Source of the DNA: G020348385 sp964410125
GTDB lineage: Bacteria > Acidobacteriota > Aminicenantia > Aminicenantales > Aminicenantaceae
Direction: 5' to 3'
DNA: 6,740 nucleotides
Assembly: GCA_964410125.1 (NCBI GenBank)
Contig: CAYPGQ010000174.1
Span: forward strand, 1 to 6,740
The position numbers were made by a program, and so were the translations under genes. Positions within the stretch are counted from its first letter, which is position 1. Every line of letters begins with the position of its first letter. Shown in pieces: positions 1-6,719 of this stretch. The notes beneath the pieces were generated by a model, which saw only the letters and a program-made list of their open reading frames with translations, had not been told where the DNA came from and made no database searches.

Positions 1-2594
1 ATGGTGAGTTCGCCTTTTAAATCGAGGCCTTCTCCCACAATTTGGATCTCGTACTTGCCCGGCGGAGCAAATTCCAAATAGCGCGTAAAATAGGGCTGCG
101 GGCTGTCAGTTCTTTTGGCAACAAGATCCCACCTGAACTGGTTAAAACCTTTTTGGCCTTTTAATGGCTTCGCCCAAATCGTTTTCCCCTTCTCATTATT
201 CACCCGCACTTCAACGTCTGCATCATTCATCAGGTAAAAAGTGATCGGGACCTGCTCAGCCGTCCTCATTCTCGGATCCCGATGGGTGTCATTGATCCAA
301 GGCAATCGGGCGATCGGCGTCTTTAAAATCTTGTCAGTCTGGGGGATGCCTTTCTTAAAAGCATCCTGGATCGCCCGTATATTCATCTTGTATATCCCTC
401 TCCCATGGGTCCCCACCACAAGGTCCATCTCTCTCTCCTGGACGACGAGATCTGAAATGGCCGTCGCAGCCATCCCCGGGCCCAACAGGGACCAGCTCTT
501 CCCCCTGTCCACAGAGATGTAGACTCCCCTGTAAAGCCCGGCATAAAGGATATTTTCATTGACCGGATCTTCCAGTATGACATAGGCAACCTCATTGGGA
601 AGGTTGGCAACGATCGACCGCCAGGTTTTCCCATAATCTTTCGAGACATACAGGTAGTTTCTCAGGTCATCATAGTTGATCCCTGTGACAGCCATATACA
701 CCCGGGATTTGCTGAATCGCGACGGACAGATGCTCCGGATATACCCGTTGGATAATCGCGCAGAAAACTCCGTCCAATTTTTTCCATCATCCTGTGTTAC
801 CCAAAAAGCGCCCCTGTCCGTTCCCACAAACAGAACACCCGGTTCAAGCGGAGACTCTGCGATGGCACCCGCAGCAACCGATTTTTTCTCCTCGAATGCC
901 GACTGGGACAGATCCGGACTGATCAACCGCCATGAGTCCCCTCTATTCAGGCTTTTGAAGATGTAGTTGCCGGCATGATACAGGGTCAATGGATTGTGTT
1001 GGGAAATGATGTACGGTGCAACAAAATTATAGTTCAGCCTTCCTTTGTGCTCCTCGGGCAGCCGCGGCCGTATCCCAACAGAGCGGTCGGCCTGCATATC
1101 CTTCCGGAATATTCCCCCGTTCTGGCTCGAAGTGTACACAATGTTCGGATCAAGAGGATCAGCCATGGTGTAACATCCGTCTCCACCAGCCCAGGCATCT
1201 ATCCAGACATACTGCCACTCATCCTGGTATTTGGGATTCCACTCCTTGGCCGGTCCATACACGGATGAATCATCCTGTGTGCCCCCGTACACATAATACG
1301 GATCCTGATTGTCGACGGAAATGTCATAAAATTCACCGGCCGGAATGTTGTTGTGATGCATCCAGGATTTCCCTTTATCGTAGCTGACATAAAGACCCCC
1401 ATCGTTTCCCAGGGCCAAATGATCGGGATTTTCCGGATTGATCCACATTTCGCAGTGATCCAGATGCAGGACTTCAGCTTGGTTGGGAAAAAAGTGGAAC
1501 ACATCCCCTCCGATCAATTCAAATGTCTTGCCACCATCTGTGCTGTGCGCTACTCTCACACCCAGTCCGAAGATTTCATCGTCATCCTGAGGATTCACAT
1601 AACAATCGGTGAAATACCACCCGATCCTCGAAAAGATGTGGAGCTCATCCTCGTGGGTTCTCTTCCAGGTTTGGCCCCCATCCAGTGTCCGGTATACTTC
1701 GGCATAAAGCCTGTTTTTTTTATTAAGGTTATCCACCAAGGCATAGGCTTTATCCGGATTGCTCCAGGATACGGCCAGGCCGATCCGTCCCGTTTGCGGC
1801 CCATCGGGTAGACCACCCCTAAGCCTGTTCCAGGTTTTTCCTCCGTCGCTGCTGCGATAAACACCGCTTTCTTTCCCACAGATGCCAGGATTGTTTTCCC
1901 ACATAGATACATAGATGACGTCCGGATTGGAGGGAGAGATCACCACATCATTGGCTCCTGTCCGTTCGTTCACATAAAGGACATGCTCCCACATCTTCCC
2001 GCCATCGATCGTCCTGTACAAACCCCGGTTCTCATTGGTGGACCAGAAATGGCCCTGTACGGCGACAAAAACAATATCGGGATTTTTCGGATGTACAGCA
2101 ATCTCCCCGATGTGAAAGGAATCGGGGAGTCCTGTGTTTCGCCAAGTTTTGCCACCATCATCACTCCGAAATACACCCGTGCCCGGCATCGTAAAATTCC
2201 TAGGTTTTTTGAGGCTTTCACCCGACCCGAGCCAGATAACATCGGGATTGGAAGGGGATAGAGCGATGTCGCCGATCCCGAGAGCCGACTGGTTTTCGAA
2301 GATCGGCTTCCAGGTCAAACCATGGTTGGTCGTCTTCCAAAGGTTGCCCGAGCCAAAAGCCACATACCATGTTCCCGGCCGAGAAGGATCACATTGGACA
2401 GCCTCCACCCTGGCCGAATTGATGACAGGCCCGAGTGAGATCCAGTGGAGGCCAAACGTGGAACTTTTTTTCATCTTCAGGTACTGTTTCCACGAATCCA
2501 AAAGCGGACTCTTGGCTCCCTGTGCTCCAATATAAAGATGACTCCCAATTACAAGTGACAAAAATATGCCCACTAATAATCTTTTAGTTTTCAT
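1..2594 (-). CDS. Secreted BNR/Asp-box multi-bladed propeller protein (VPS10/sortilin-like), C-terminus cut by window edge
   Basis: The minus-strand frame from ATG 2594 is open for 864 codons and leaves the window at base 1 with no stop. A Lys-rich start and hydrophobic stretch to about residue 24 (IGAQG) form a signal peptide, so the product is exported. Eleven Asp boxes (S/T-x-D-x-G-x-T/S-W) start near residues 88, 144, 195, 248, 303, 351, 404, 548, 600, 651 and 694, about 50 residues apart, one per blade; the 411-548 gap holds a non-repeat insert with GGDGC (470-474). LDH (378-380), GNDGG (396-400) and THGRGIY (729-735) are also hallmarks I associate with bacterial 'WD40/YVTN/BNR-like' proteins with a sortilin N-terminal domain. 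Residues 776-850 look like a FlgD/Ig-like fold (FRWDL 820-824, PPGKYEI 844-850). Related proteins are usually around 1000 residues or more, so a C-terminal part is missing. The substrate is unknown; the glycosidase activity often given in annotations is not shown here. Confidence 0.93.
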   Translation of the reverse strand, partial: MKTKRLLVGIFLSLVIGSHLYIGAQGAKSPLLDSWKQYLKMKKSSTFGLHWISLGPVINSARVEAVQCDPSRPGTWYVAFGSGNLWKTTNHGLTWKPIFENQSALGIGDIALSPSNPDVIWLGSGESLKKPRNFTMPGTGVFRSDDGGKTWRNTGLPDSFHIGEIAVHPKNPDIVFVAVQGHFWSTNENRGLYRTIDGGKMWEHVLYVNERTGANDVVISPSNPDVIYVSMWENNPGICGKESGVYRSSDGGKTWNRLRGGLPDGPQTGRIGLAVSWSNPDKAYALVDNLNKKNRLYAEVYRTLDGGQTWKRTHEDELHIFSRIGWYFTDCYVNPQDDDEIFGLGVRVAHSTDGGKTFELIGGDVFHFFPNQAEVLHLDHCEMWINPENPDHLALGNDGGLYVSYDKGKSWMHHNNIPAGEFYDISVDNQDPYYVYGGTQDDSSVYGPAKEWNPKYQDEWQYVWIDAWAGGDGCYTMADPLDPNIVYTSSQNGGIFRKDMQADRSVGIRPRLPEEHKGRLNYNFVAPYIISQHNPLTLYHAGNYIFKSLNRGDSWRLISPDLSQSAFEEKKSVAAGAIAESPLEPGVLFVGTDRGAFWVTQDDGKNWTEFSARLSNGYIRSICPSRFSKSRVYMAVTGINYDDLRNYLYVSKDYGKTWRSIVANLPNEVAYVILEDPVNENILYAGLYRGVYISVDRGKSWSLLGPGMAATAISDLVVQEREMDLVVGTHGRGIYKMNIRAIQDAFKKGIPQTDKILKTPIARLPWINDTHRDPRMRTAEQVPITFYLMNDADVEVRVNNEKGKTIWAKPLKGQKGFNQFRWDLVAKRTDSPQPYFTRYLEFAPPGKYEIQIVGEGLDLKGELT

Positions 2595-2602
2595 CGATTT
2601 TG

Positions 2603-2608
2603 ACCTCC
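2603..2608 (-). promoter_or_regulatory. Ribosome binding site of the BNR propeller gene
   Basis: On the minus strand GGAGGT sits 8 nt before ATG 2594. This is close to the ideal anti-16S match and spacing, and it fixes the start codon of the propeller gene directly ahead of the signal peptide. Confidence 0.85.
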
Positions 2609-2704
2609 CTTACCATGACATCATTAAAATCAAAAATTGATCAACATTTCCAATATTCAAAGACGCTAGTCAAATTAACATAAATCCATGTGGGCTGTGG
2701 CCGG

Positions 2705-4246
2705 TTACTTCTTGGTCTTGATTGCAGCGCCCTTGGAATCACGAATGAACTGTGCCACGTCCTGTTTGAACTTTTGAAGCATCGATGGCCTTATGTACAT
2801 CATATGGCCCGCTTCGTAGTAAGCCATACGCACTCTCTCACGGTACGTGGGCTCGAAGCCAAGATGATCAAAGGTCCATTCCGTCGCGGCATAAGGAGTA
2901 GCCATGTCGTAGATGCCGTTTGCGACGAGGACCTTCAGAAAAGGATTGCGTGCCATGGTACTCCGGAGCGAGTCGACGAGGTTGAGATACCTGGCGCGGT
3001 ATTGGGCGCCGTAATCCCATGGGCGGACGGGTCCGCTGGTTCTGTATCTGAGCCCCGATTCCCATTTGAGTTCATTCCGAACATAGTCATTGAACAGAAC
3101 CGTATAGGCACCTTTGAGAGCAGTATTGGAAGGATCAAACTCCTGGGTCTCGCCGGCGGCATCGGCGTCGATACCTGTGAACCGGCTATCGAGACGCCCC
3201 GTTACCAAGCGTCGGTCCCGCAACAACTCCTTGCGAAACCTCTGTGGACTGATGCGAAGGTTTGCTCGTTTAATGTACTCTGGTGATAGGCCCGTGAAAC
3301 GCGCCACTTTGTTCGCTATATCATCAGTCTCCCTGGGTGTCAACCGATTCCCTTTGGTTAGCGCAAGAAGATATTCACCAAATGCGAACTCACGGGCCTC
3401 GTCCATAATTTCTTCAAGATTACCCTGAACATCTGTCGGCAGCTTCTTGTGATACCATGCGGTCACCGTATAGGTGGGAAGGAAACAAGCATAGTGAATG
3501 TCGTTGCCAGGAGCTTCGTAAAGTGTGCTGAAGTCGATGACCGACGACACGAGGACGATTCCGTTGAGCTCGATGCCGTGACGAGATTGGAGCTCCTGCG
3601 AGACGCCTGCCGACCTAACCGTACCGTAGCTCTCCCCTAGCAGATACTTCGGTGATGGCCAGCGGTTGAATTTCGTGATGTAAAGACGGATGAATTCAGA
3701 GAAGGCCTCGATATCTTGTTGGACACCGTGGAACTGTTTTGGGTCCTCACCTTCGACGGCTCGACTGAAACCGGTCGACATCGCGTCAATGGCAACAATG
3801 TCTGTAATGTCAAGGAGCGAGTGTTCGTTGTCTACGAGACGATAGGGTGGTGCCGGTTGGAATCCTTCCTCTGCCATCTGTACTCGTTTGGGGCCAAGTA
3901 CGCCCATGTGGAGCCAGATGGTGGCGGAGCCAGGGCCGCCGTTGTAGCAAAAGGTGACCGGTCGGGAGCGCATGTCGGTGACACCATCGCGGGTGTATGC
4001 GACAAAGAACATGTTCCCCCTGGATTCACCGTTGGGACGGCGAAGGACGAGTTGGCCGGGTGTTGCCGTGTAACGCACTTCTTGTCCGTCGATGCGCACA
4101 CTATGTTGTGTTGCGACGAATTTCTCCTCAGCGAGAATGGGCTTGTCATTCTTTTTCTTCTCCTCTGTTACCGCCGCTTTTTGGGCGAGAGCCACATTGA
4201 AAACGAGAGCAATGAGAACGAAAATCAGGAACATCCGTATTCGCAT
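2705..4246 (-). CDS. Secreted serine carboxypeptidase, peptidase family S10
   Basis: The product is 513 residues from ATG 4246. A TTG three bases upstream (4249) would add one residue but lies only 3 nt from the Shine-Dalgarno, so ATG 4246 is preferred. Numbering below starts at the TTG, so subtract 1 for the ATG start. A signal peptide covers about residues 1-22 (hydrophobic MFLIFVLIALVF, then NVALAQK). The alpha/beta-hydrolase body shows the oxyanion-side NGGPGS (103-108) followed by WLHMGVLGP, the nucleophile GESYG (Ser207), catalytic Asp448 in NGIYDMATP and His482 in EAGHMMY. The triad is complete and the length is normal for bacterial S10 proteins, which remove C-terminal residues from peptides outside the cytoplasm. 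The usual D-P-V-G-T-G-[FY]-S-R segment reads DAMSTGFSRA (155-164). The gene ends 110 bp before the propeller gene on the same strand, so co-transcription is possible. The family call is firm; the peptide specificity is unknown. Confidence 0.96.
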   Translation of the reverse strand: MRIRMFLIFVLIALVFNVALAQKAAVTEEKKKNDKPILAEEKFVATQHSVRIDGQEVRYTATPGQLVLRRPNGESRGNMFFVAYTRDGVTDMRSRPVTFCYNGGPGSATIWLHMGVLGPKRVQMAEEGFQPAPPYRLVDNEHSLLDITDIVAIDAMSTGFSRAVEGEDPKQFHGVQQDIEAFSEFIRLYITKFNRWPSPKYLLGESYGTVRSAGVSQELQSRHGIELNGIVLVSSVIDFSTLYEAPGNDIHYACFLPTYTVTAWYHKKLPTDVQGNLEEIMDEAREFAFGEYLLALTKGNRLTPRETDDIANKVARFTGLSPEYIKRANLRISPQRFRKELLRDRRLVTGRLDSRFTGIDADAAGETQEFDPSNTALKGAYTVLFNDYVRNELKWESGLRYRTSGPVRPWDYGAQYRARYLNLVDSLRSTMARNPFLKVLVANGIYDMATPYAATEWTFDHLGFEPTYRERVRMAYYEAGHMMYIRPSMLQKFKQDVAQFIRDSKGAAIKTKK

Positions 4247-4252
4247 CAAACT

Positions 4253-4259
4253 ACCTCCT
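4253..4259 (-). promoter_or_regulatory. Ribosome binding site that decides the peptidase start
   Basis: The minus strand reads AGGAGGT, then AGTTTG, then ATG 4246. Six bases to the ATG is a workable distance, whereas the in-frame TTG at 4249 would be only three bases away. The site therefore supports ATG 4246 as the start. Confidence 0.8.
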
Positions 4260-4323
4260 GTTGTGAATATGAAGGGCAGTACAAAACAATGTGATAGCTA
4301 CTTTGCCCCTCACGTCCGGAGAA

Positions 4324-4352
4324 AGGATATCAACACGAGCAAGTGAAGTCAA
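4324..4352 (-). promoter_or_regulatory. Putative sigma70-type promoter of the S10 peptidase gene
   Basis: On the minus strand TTGACT (4352-4347, five of six consensus bases) is followed by exactly 17 bases and then TATCCT (4329-4324, four of six). Transcription would begin near 4317, giving a leader of about 70 nt before ATG 4246. The promoter lies between the sulfatase remnant and the peptidase, which implies the peptidase (perhaps with the propeller gene) is transcribed independently of the broken gene. Just upstream, 4361-4375 is a small inverted repeat (TCTAC-GTGAA-GTAGA) that could be a regulator site. This is a sequence match only. Confidence 0.5.
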
Positions 4353-4431
4353 ATGACATATCTACGTGAAGTAGACCCTGTCGTTTTGGATGTGATAATC
4401 TATTTTTATGATTATTTTCCCCGGACCAAGA

Positions 4432-5317
4432 TTATTTATCTCTAGACCGCTTTTTCTGGTTTTCATAGTGAGGAGTGTAGAATTCTTCTTCAAACGTCCC
4501 TAAGATGCGTGGGTCTTTTGTTCGTCTTAATTCTTCCTCCAGGTCCCCGGCAAGCTTATCTTTGATTGCTGCATAATCCGGATTCTGCGCAAGATTATGG
4601 AGCTGATAGGGATCCTTCTTTACGTCATAAAGCTCCTCTGCCGGACGCTTCCCATCGATCCTCATGTAAATTTGGCTGTCCCGGGGAAGGGCTTTTACCG
4701 ATATCCATGTGGGAGAATAACCCCCCTCCGACTCCCAGTATTCCCGGCAGAGGTTGATGGGACGTTCTGTTTCATAATTGTGGATATACAGATAATCGTG
4801 GGTGCGGACAGCTCGGATGGGATACCGGCCGCAGTGGATCTCCATGGATGTGAAAACTCTGTCCCTTAACGGATCGATTTGTCCGGATTTTTCAGACAGC
4901 ATGATATCCATCAAACTGCGGGCGGTCATGGCGGGAGGAGGCTTTTCTCCAGCGGCTTCAATAAAGGTTGGGGCCAAATCCGGCAGGATTGTGAGCCCGA
5001 CCCGTATCTTCCAAAATCCCTGGGCCCCAGCCTTTACCACGGTAGCCGATATAATAACCTGCCCTCTCTAGAACTTCGGTATAGACCTGAAACTTGCTGG
5101 GAAGAGCTCCCCAAAGATGGACTCCTGTCTCGAGCTGCCAGGGATGCATCCCGGTCAGCATCGATGCCCGCGACGGTGTGCACGAGGGTGAGGCAACAAA
5201 GGCGTTTCTGAAAAGAACGCCCTCACGGGCTATGCGGTCAAACGTCGGAGTCTTGATATTCGGATCGTAGACGTGGAGTGCATGGGGCCAGTTCCAGGAT
5301 TCTTTCGGTCAATCCAT
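4432..5317 (-). pseudogene. Sulfatase (heparan N-sulfatase/SGSH-like, formylglycine type), broken by two deletions
   Basis: Two pieces of one sulfatase lie in different minus-strand frames. The first, about 5300 to 4958, encodes SWNWPHALHVYDPNIKTPTF, then the formylglycine motif CTPSR (Cys codon 5182-5180) and LTGMHPWQLETG, up to GKGWGPG and HNPAG; it stops at 4958. The second, from about 4990 to TAA 4434-4432, encodes ILPDLAPTFIEAAGEKPP through the family's C-terminal RPAEELYDVKKDPYQLHNLA. Family members normally have some 150-200 residues between these points, including the Asp-Asn metal-ligand pair, so a central block is gone and the join is frameshifted near 4980-4990. The start is damaged too: ATG 5317 has a strong ribosome binding site and is in frame with the first piece, but codon 3 is TGA, and the usual N-terminal NILFIxSDD metal-binding stretch is absent. 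An intact enzyme would cleave sulfate from glycans, probably glycosaminoglycan-like. No active sulfatase can be made from this copy. Confidence 0.9.
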
Positions 5318-5325
5318 TGCTTCAT

Positions 5326-5332
5326 CCCTCCT
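5326..5332 (-). promoter_or_regulatory. Surviving ribosome binding site of the sulfatase remnant
   Basis: On the minus strand AGGAGGG lies 8 nt before ATG 5317, which is in frame with the first sulfatase piece. The initiation region is therefore intact, and the lost N-terminal coding DNA must have been removed just after it. Translation from here would stop after two codons at TGA. Confidence 0.65.
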
Positions 5333-5361
5333 GAAGTATAAAAAGACATCATTGAGTGCTT

Positions 5362-5382
5362 ATCACAAATCCAACTTGTGAT
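5362..5382. repeat. Perfect inverted repeat (7-7-7) in the divergent spacer, possible operator
   Basis: ATCACAA (5362-5368) and TTGTGAT (5376-5382) are exact reverse complements separated by seven bases, centred in the 111-bp spacer between the sulfatase remnant and the divergent methyltransferase gene. The position suits a dimeric regulator, or a small hairpin in the methyltransferase leader. The half sites run TCACA then TGTGA, the opposite order to a CRP/FNR-type site, so that family is not implied. I could not place a convincing promoter beside it. Confidence 0.4.
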
Positions 5383-5428
5383 CAACATAGGACTGTTATA
5401 TGTTATTGGAGTATAAAAGGATCTGATA

Positions 5429-6121
5429 ATGGAAAAGGCCAAAACACCATCCAAAGTCACAATCATCATACGAACCATTTTCACCGTTCTTTTTGGCATA
5501 GCTGCCATTTTTGTTCCCGCAGGAACGCTCAATTGGACCGAAGCCTGGCTGTTTATCATTCTTTATGCAATTGCTGTTACAGCCGCGATATTCTGGATGA
5601 AAAAAAAGGCGCCCGACCTGCTCAAAGAACGCATGAAAAAGAAAAAGAATGTCAAAAGCTGGGACAAAATATTCATGGCCTTTTATTCGATCTTCCTGTT
5701 AGTTATCCTGATCCTGCCCGGTCTGGATGCTATCCGATTCCAATGGTCGAACGTTCCCCTTATTGCAAAAACACTTGCCTTTATCGGTTATATTCCGGGA
5801 TCTGGGCTGGCATTCTGGGCAATGAAGGAAAACGCCTTTCTATCCGATGTCGTGCGGATTCAGGAGGATAGGGGACACACCGTGTGCACCACAGGCCCGT
5901 ACAAATATGTCAGACACCCGATGTACGTGGGAGTCATCCTGATCATGATCTGCTTCCCCTTCTCCCTCGGCTCCGTGTATACTCTTATACCTGCCGTAAT
6001 TATCGTGATTCTCTTCTTTATCCGGACCGCCCTCGAGGACAAAACTCTCCGAGAAGAACTGCCCGGCTATGCGGAATACGCGCAAAAGGTCAGGTATCGC
6101 CTTATCCCTGGCATTTGGTAA
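5429..6121 (+). CDS. Membrane methyltransferase, isoprenylcysteine carboxyl methyltransferase (ICMT/PEMT) family
   Basis: The gene is complete at 230 residues, with AAAGG (5416-5420) 8 nt before the ATG. Hydrophobic segments at about 11-31, 37-57, 81-98, 111-131 and 166-197 (the last long enough for a hairpin) make it an integral inner-membrane protein. A very basic loop follows the second segment (residues 58-77, ending in a KKKK run). The C-terminal third carries the family signature GPYKYVRHPMYVG (156-168) and the later acidic REELPGYAEYAQKVRYRLIP (208-227). In this family these regions bind S-adenosylmethionine and form the active site. Eukaryotic ICMT methylates prenylated C-terminal cysteines. 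Bacterial relatives are common, but their substrates are mostly unknown and may be lipids or small isoprenoid or phenolic molecules, so the family name should not be read as the reaction. The gene stands alone, divergent from the exported-protein genes. Confidence 0.92.
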   Translation: MEKAKTPSKVTIIIRTIFTVLFGIAAIFVPAGTLNWTEAWLFIILYAIAVTAAIFWMKKKAPDLLKERMKKKKNVKSWDKIFMAFYSIFLLVILILPGLDAIRFQWSNVPLIAKTLAFIGYIPGSGLAFWAMKENAFLSDVVRIQEDRGHTVCTTGPYKYVRHPMYVGVILIMICFPFSLGSVYTLIPAVIIVILFFIRTALEDKTLREELPGYAEYAQKVRYRLIPGIW

Positions 6122-6195
6122 TCAAACATTTCATATTTTTTTCAGAATCATTCCATTGTGTGTCAGCCAATTGCCCAATGGAGTTGCCATAAGGC

Positions 6196-6327
6196 ATGCC
6201 TGAGTATACGACACAATTAAAAACGTCCCAACCAAAAAGCGGATTAAATAAGGCCATCTCTGCTCTGAAGAAATTTGCCGAATTTCCGGCCATCAGCGAA
6301 CTCAAAGAAATACTGGAGGGAGCATGA
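6196..6327 (+). CDS. Small hypothetical ORF of 43 residues
   Basis: The frame opens at ATG 6196, directly after an in-frame TAA (6190-6192), so this is the only ATG-type start, and it ends at TGA 6325-6327. The product starts MPEYTTQLKTSQPKSG and continues as a probable amphipathic helix rich in Lys, Ala and Glu. I do not recognise it. Translation signals are weak: GGAG (6180-6183) is 12 nt away and AAGG is almost touching the ATG. The base composition of codon positions looks plausible for a gene, and GGAGGG at 6315-6320, just before its stop, could serve ATG 6330 of a following 33-codon ORF. It may be a fragment of a mobile-element gene or an antitoxin-sized protein; neither idea has direct support. 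Confidence 0.3.
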   Translation: MPEYTTQLKTSQPKSGLNKAISALKKFAEFPAISELKEILEGA

Positions 6328-6472
6328 GTATGCTAATTGTTGATGTTATTTTTTGGGAGGAAATCGAACCAATAAAAACGAAGATTATCTGTTCCCTTGC
6401 GTGGTTTTATTATATGCAAACCTTCGCTTAAGAAAAATCATGAGTGGTCCGAATTTAGCTGAACCGAAACAG

Positions 6473-6658
6473 AATGGGTACTACAACAACCATCGCTACC
6501 ACGAAGCCATAGACAATGTCACCCCCAGTGACCGCTTCTATGGAAAAGACAAAGAGATCCTGGAACAAAGACAACGAACGAAAATAGAGACCATGAATCA
6601 GAGGAGGAAAATATATCGTTCGTTTTTGATAAATGACTTGATGGGAGGTCTTAATTAA
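6473..6658 (+). pseudogene. IS3-family transposase, C-terminal fragment only
   Basis: About 61 codons ending at TAA 6656-6658 match the extreme C-terminus of IS3-type (rve integrase core) transposases: YYNNHRYHEAIDNVTPSD, then FYGKDKEILEQRQ, then a basic tail with QRRKIYR. This 'Y-Y-N-N-x-R-Y-H-E-A-x-x-x-x-T-P' block lies downstream of the catalytic Glu of the DDE triad, so none of the catalytic residues remain. The open frame extends upstream to 6353, and an ATG at 6440 could start a short peptide, but the residues before 6473 (SGPNLAEPKQ) do not resemble the family. The break point is therefore near 6473. It is a dead remnant of a mobile element that would once have been about 1.2-1.5 kb. 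Confidence 0.8.
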
Positions 6659-6689
6659 GGGTAATATGAAAAAGCAATGTCGTCGCTTA

Positions 6690-6719
6690 AGGGTGTGTCC
6701 GAATCATTTGATGACATAC
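6690..6719 (+). mobile_element. Possible right terminal repeat of the IS3-type remnant
   Basis: About 30 bp after the transposase stop lies GGGTGTGTCCGAATCATTTG followed by ATGACATACA. Read inward from the far end it begins TGTATGTCATC, and IS3-family ends typically start with TG and finish with CA. Its distance from the transposase stop suits the right end of such an element. No matching left end is visible in the window, as expected for a truncated copy, so the assignment rests on position and the terminal dinucleotide alone. Confidence 0.3.

Noticed and set aside
1353..1811. 152-codon plus-strand ORF and other short ORFs within 1-2594
   Set aside because: All lie in other frames or on the opposite strand of the continuous 864-codon propeller gene, whose repeats account for this DNA.
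2668..2673. TTGACT on the minus strand between the peptidase and the propeller gene as a -35 box
   Set aside because: No acceptable -10 hexamer lies 16-18 bases downstream, so a separate propeller-gene promoter is not supported.
2690..3286. 198-codon plus-strand ORF
   Set aside because: It is antisense to the S10 peptidase, which has clear family motifs throughout; the plus-strand translation shows no recognisable domain.
3716..4294. 192-codon plus-strand ORF over the start of the peptidase
   Set aside because: Antisense shadow of the peptidase N-terminal half, with no protein-like features of its own.
4395..4415. ATAATC/GATTAT hairpin after the sulfatase remnant as a terminator
   Set aside because: The stem is AT-only and six pairs long, and no T-run follows it on the minus strand.
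5356..5871. 171-codon plus-strand ORF overlapping the methyltransferase
   Set aside because: It is in a different frame from the 230-residue methyltransferase and gives a composition-biased protein without motifs.
6102..6305. 67-codon minus-strand ORF
   Set aside because: It overlaps the end of the methyltransferase and the AT-rich debris, and its product has no recognisable feature.
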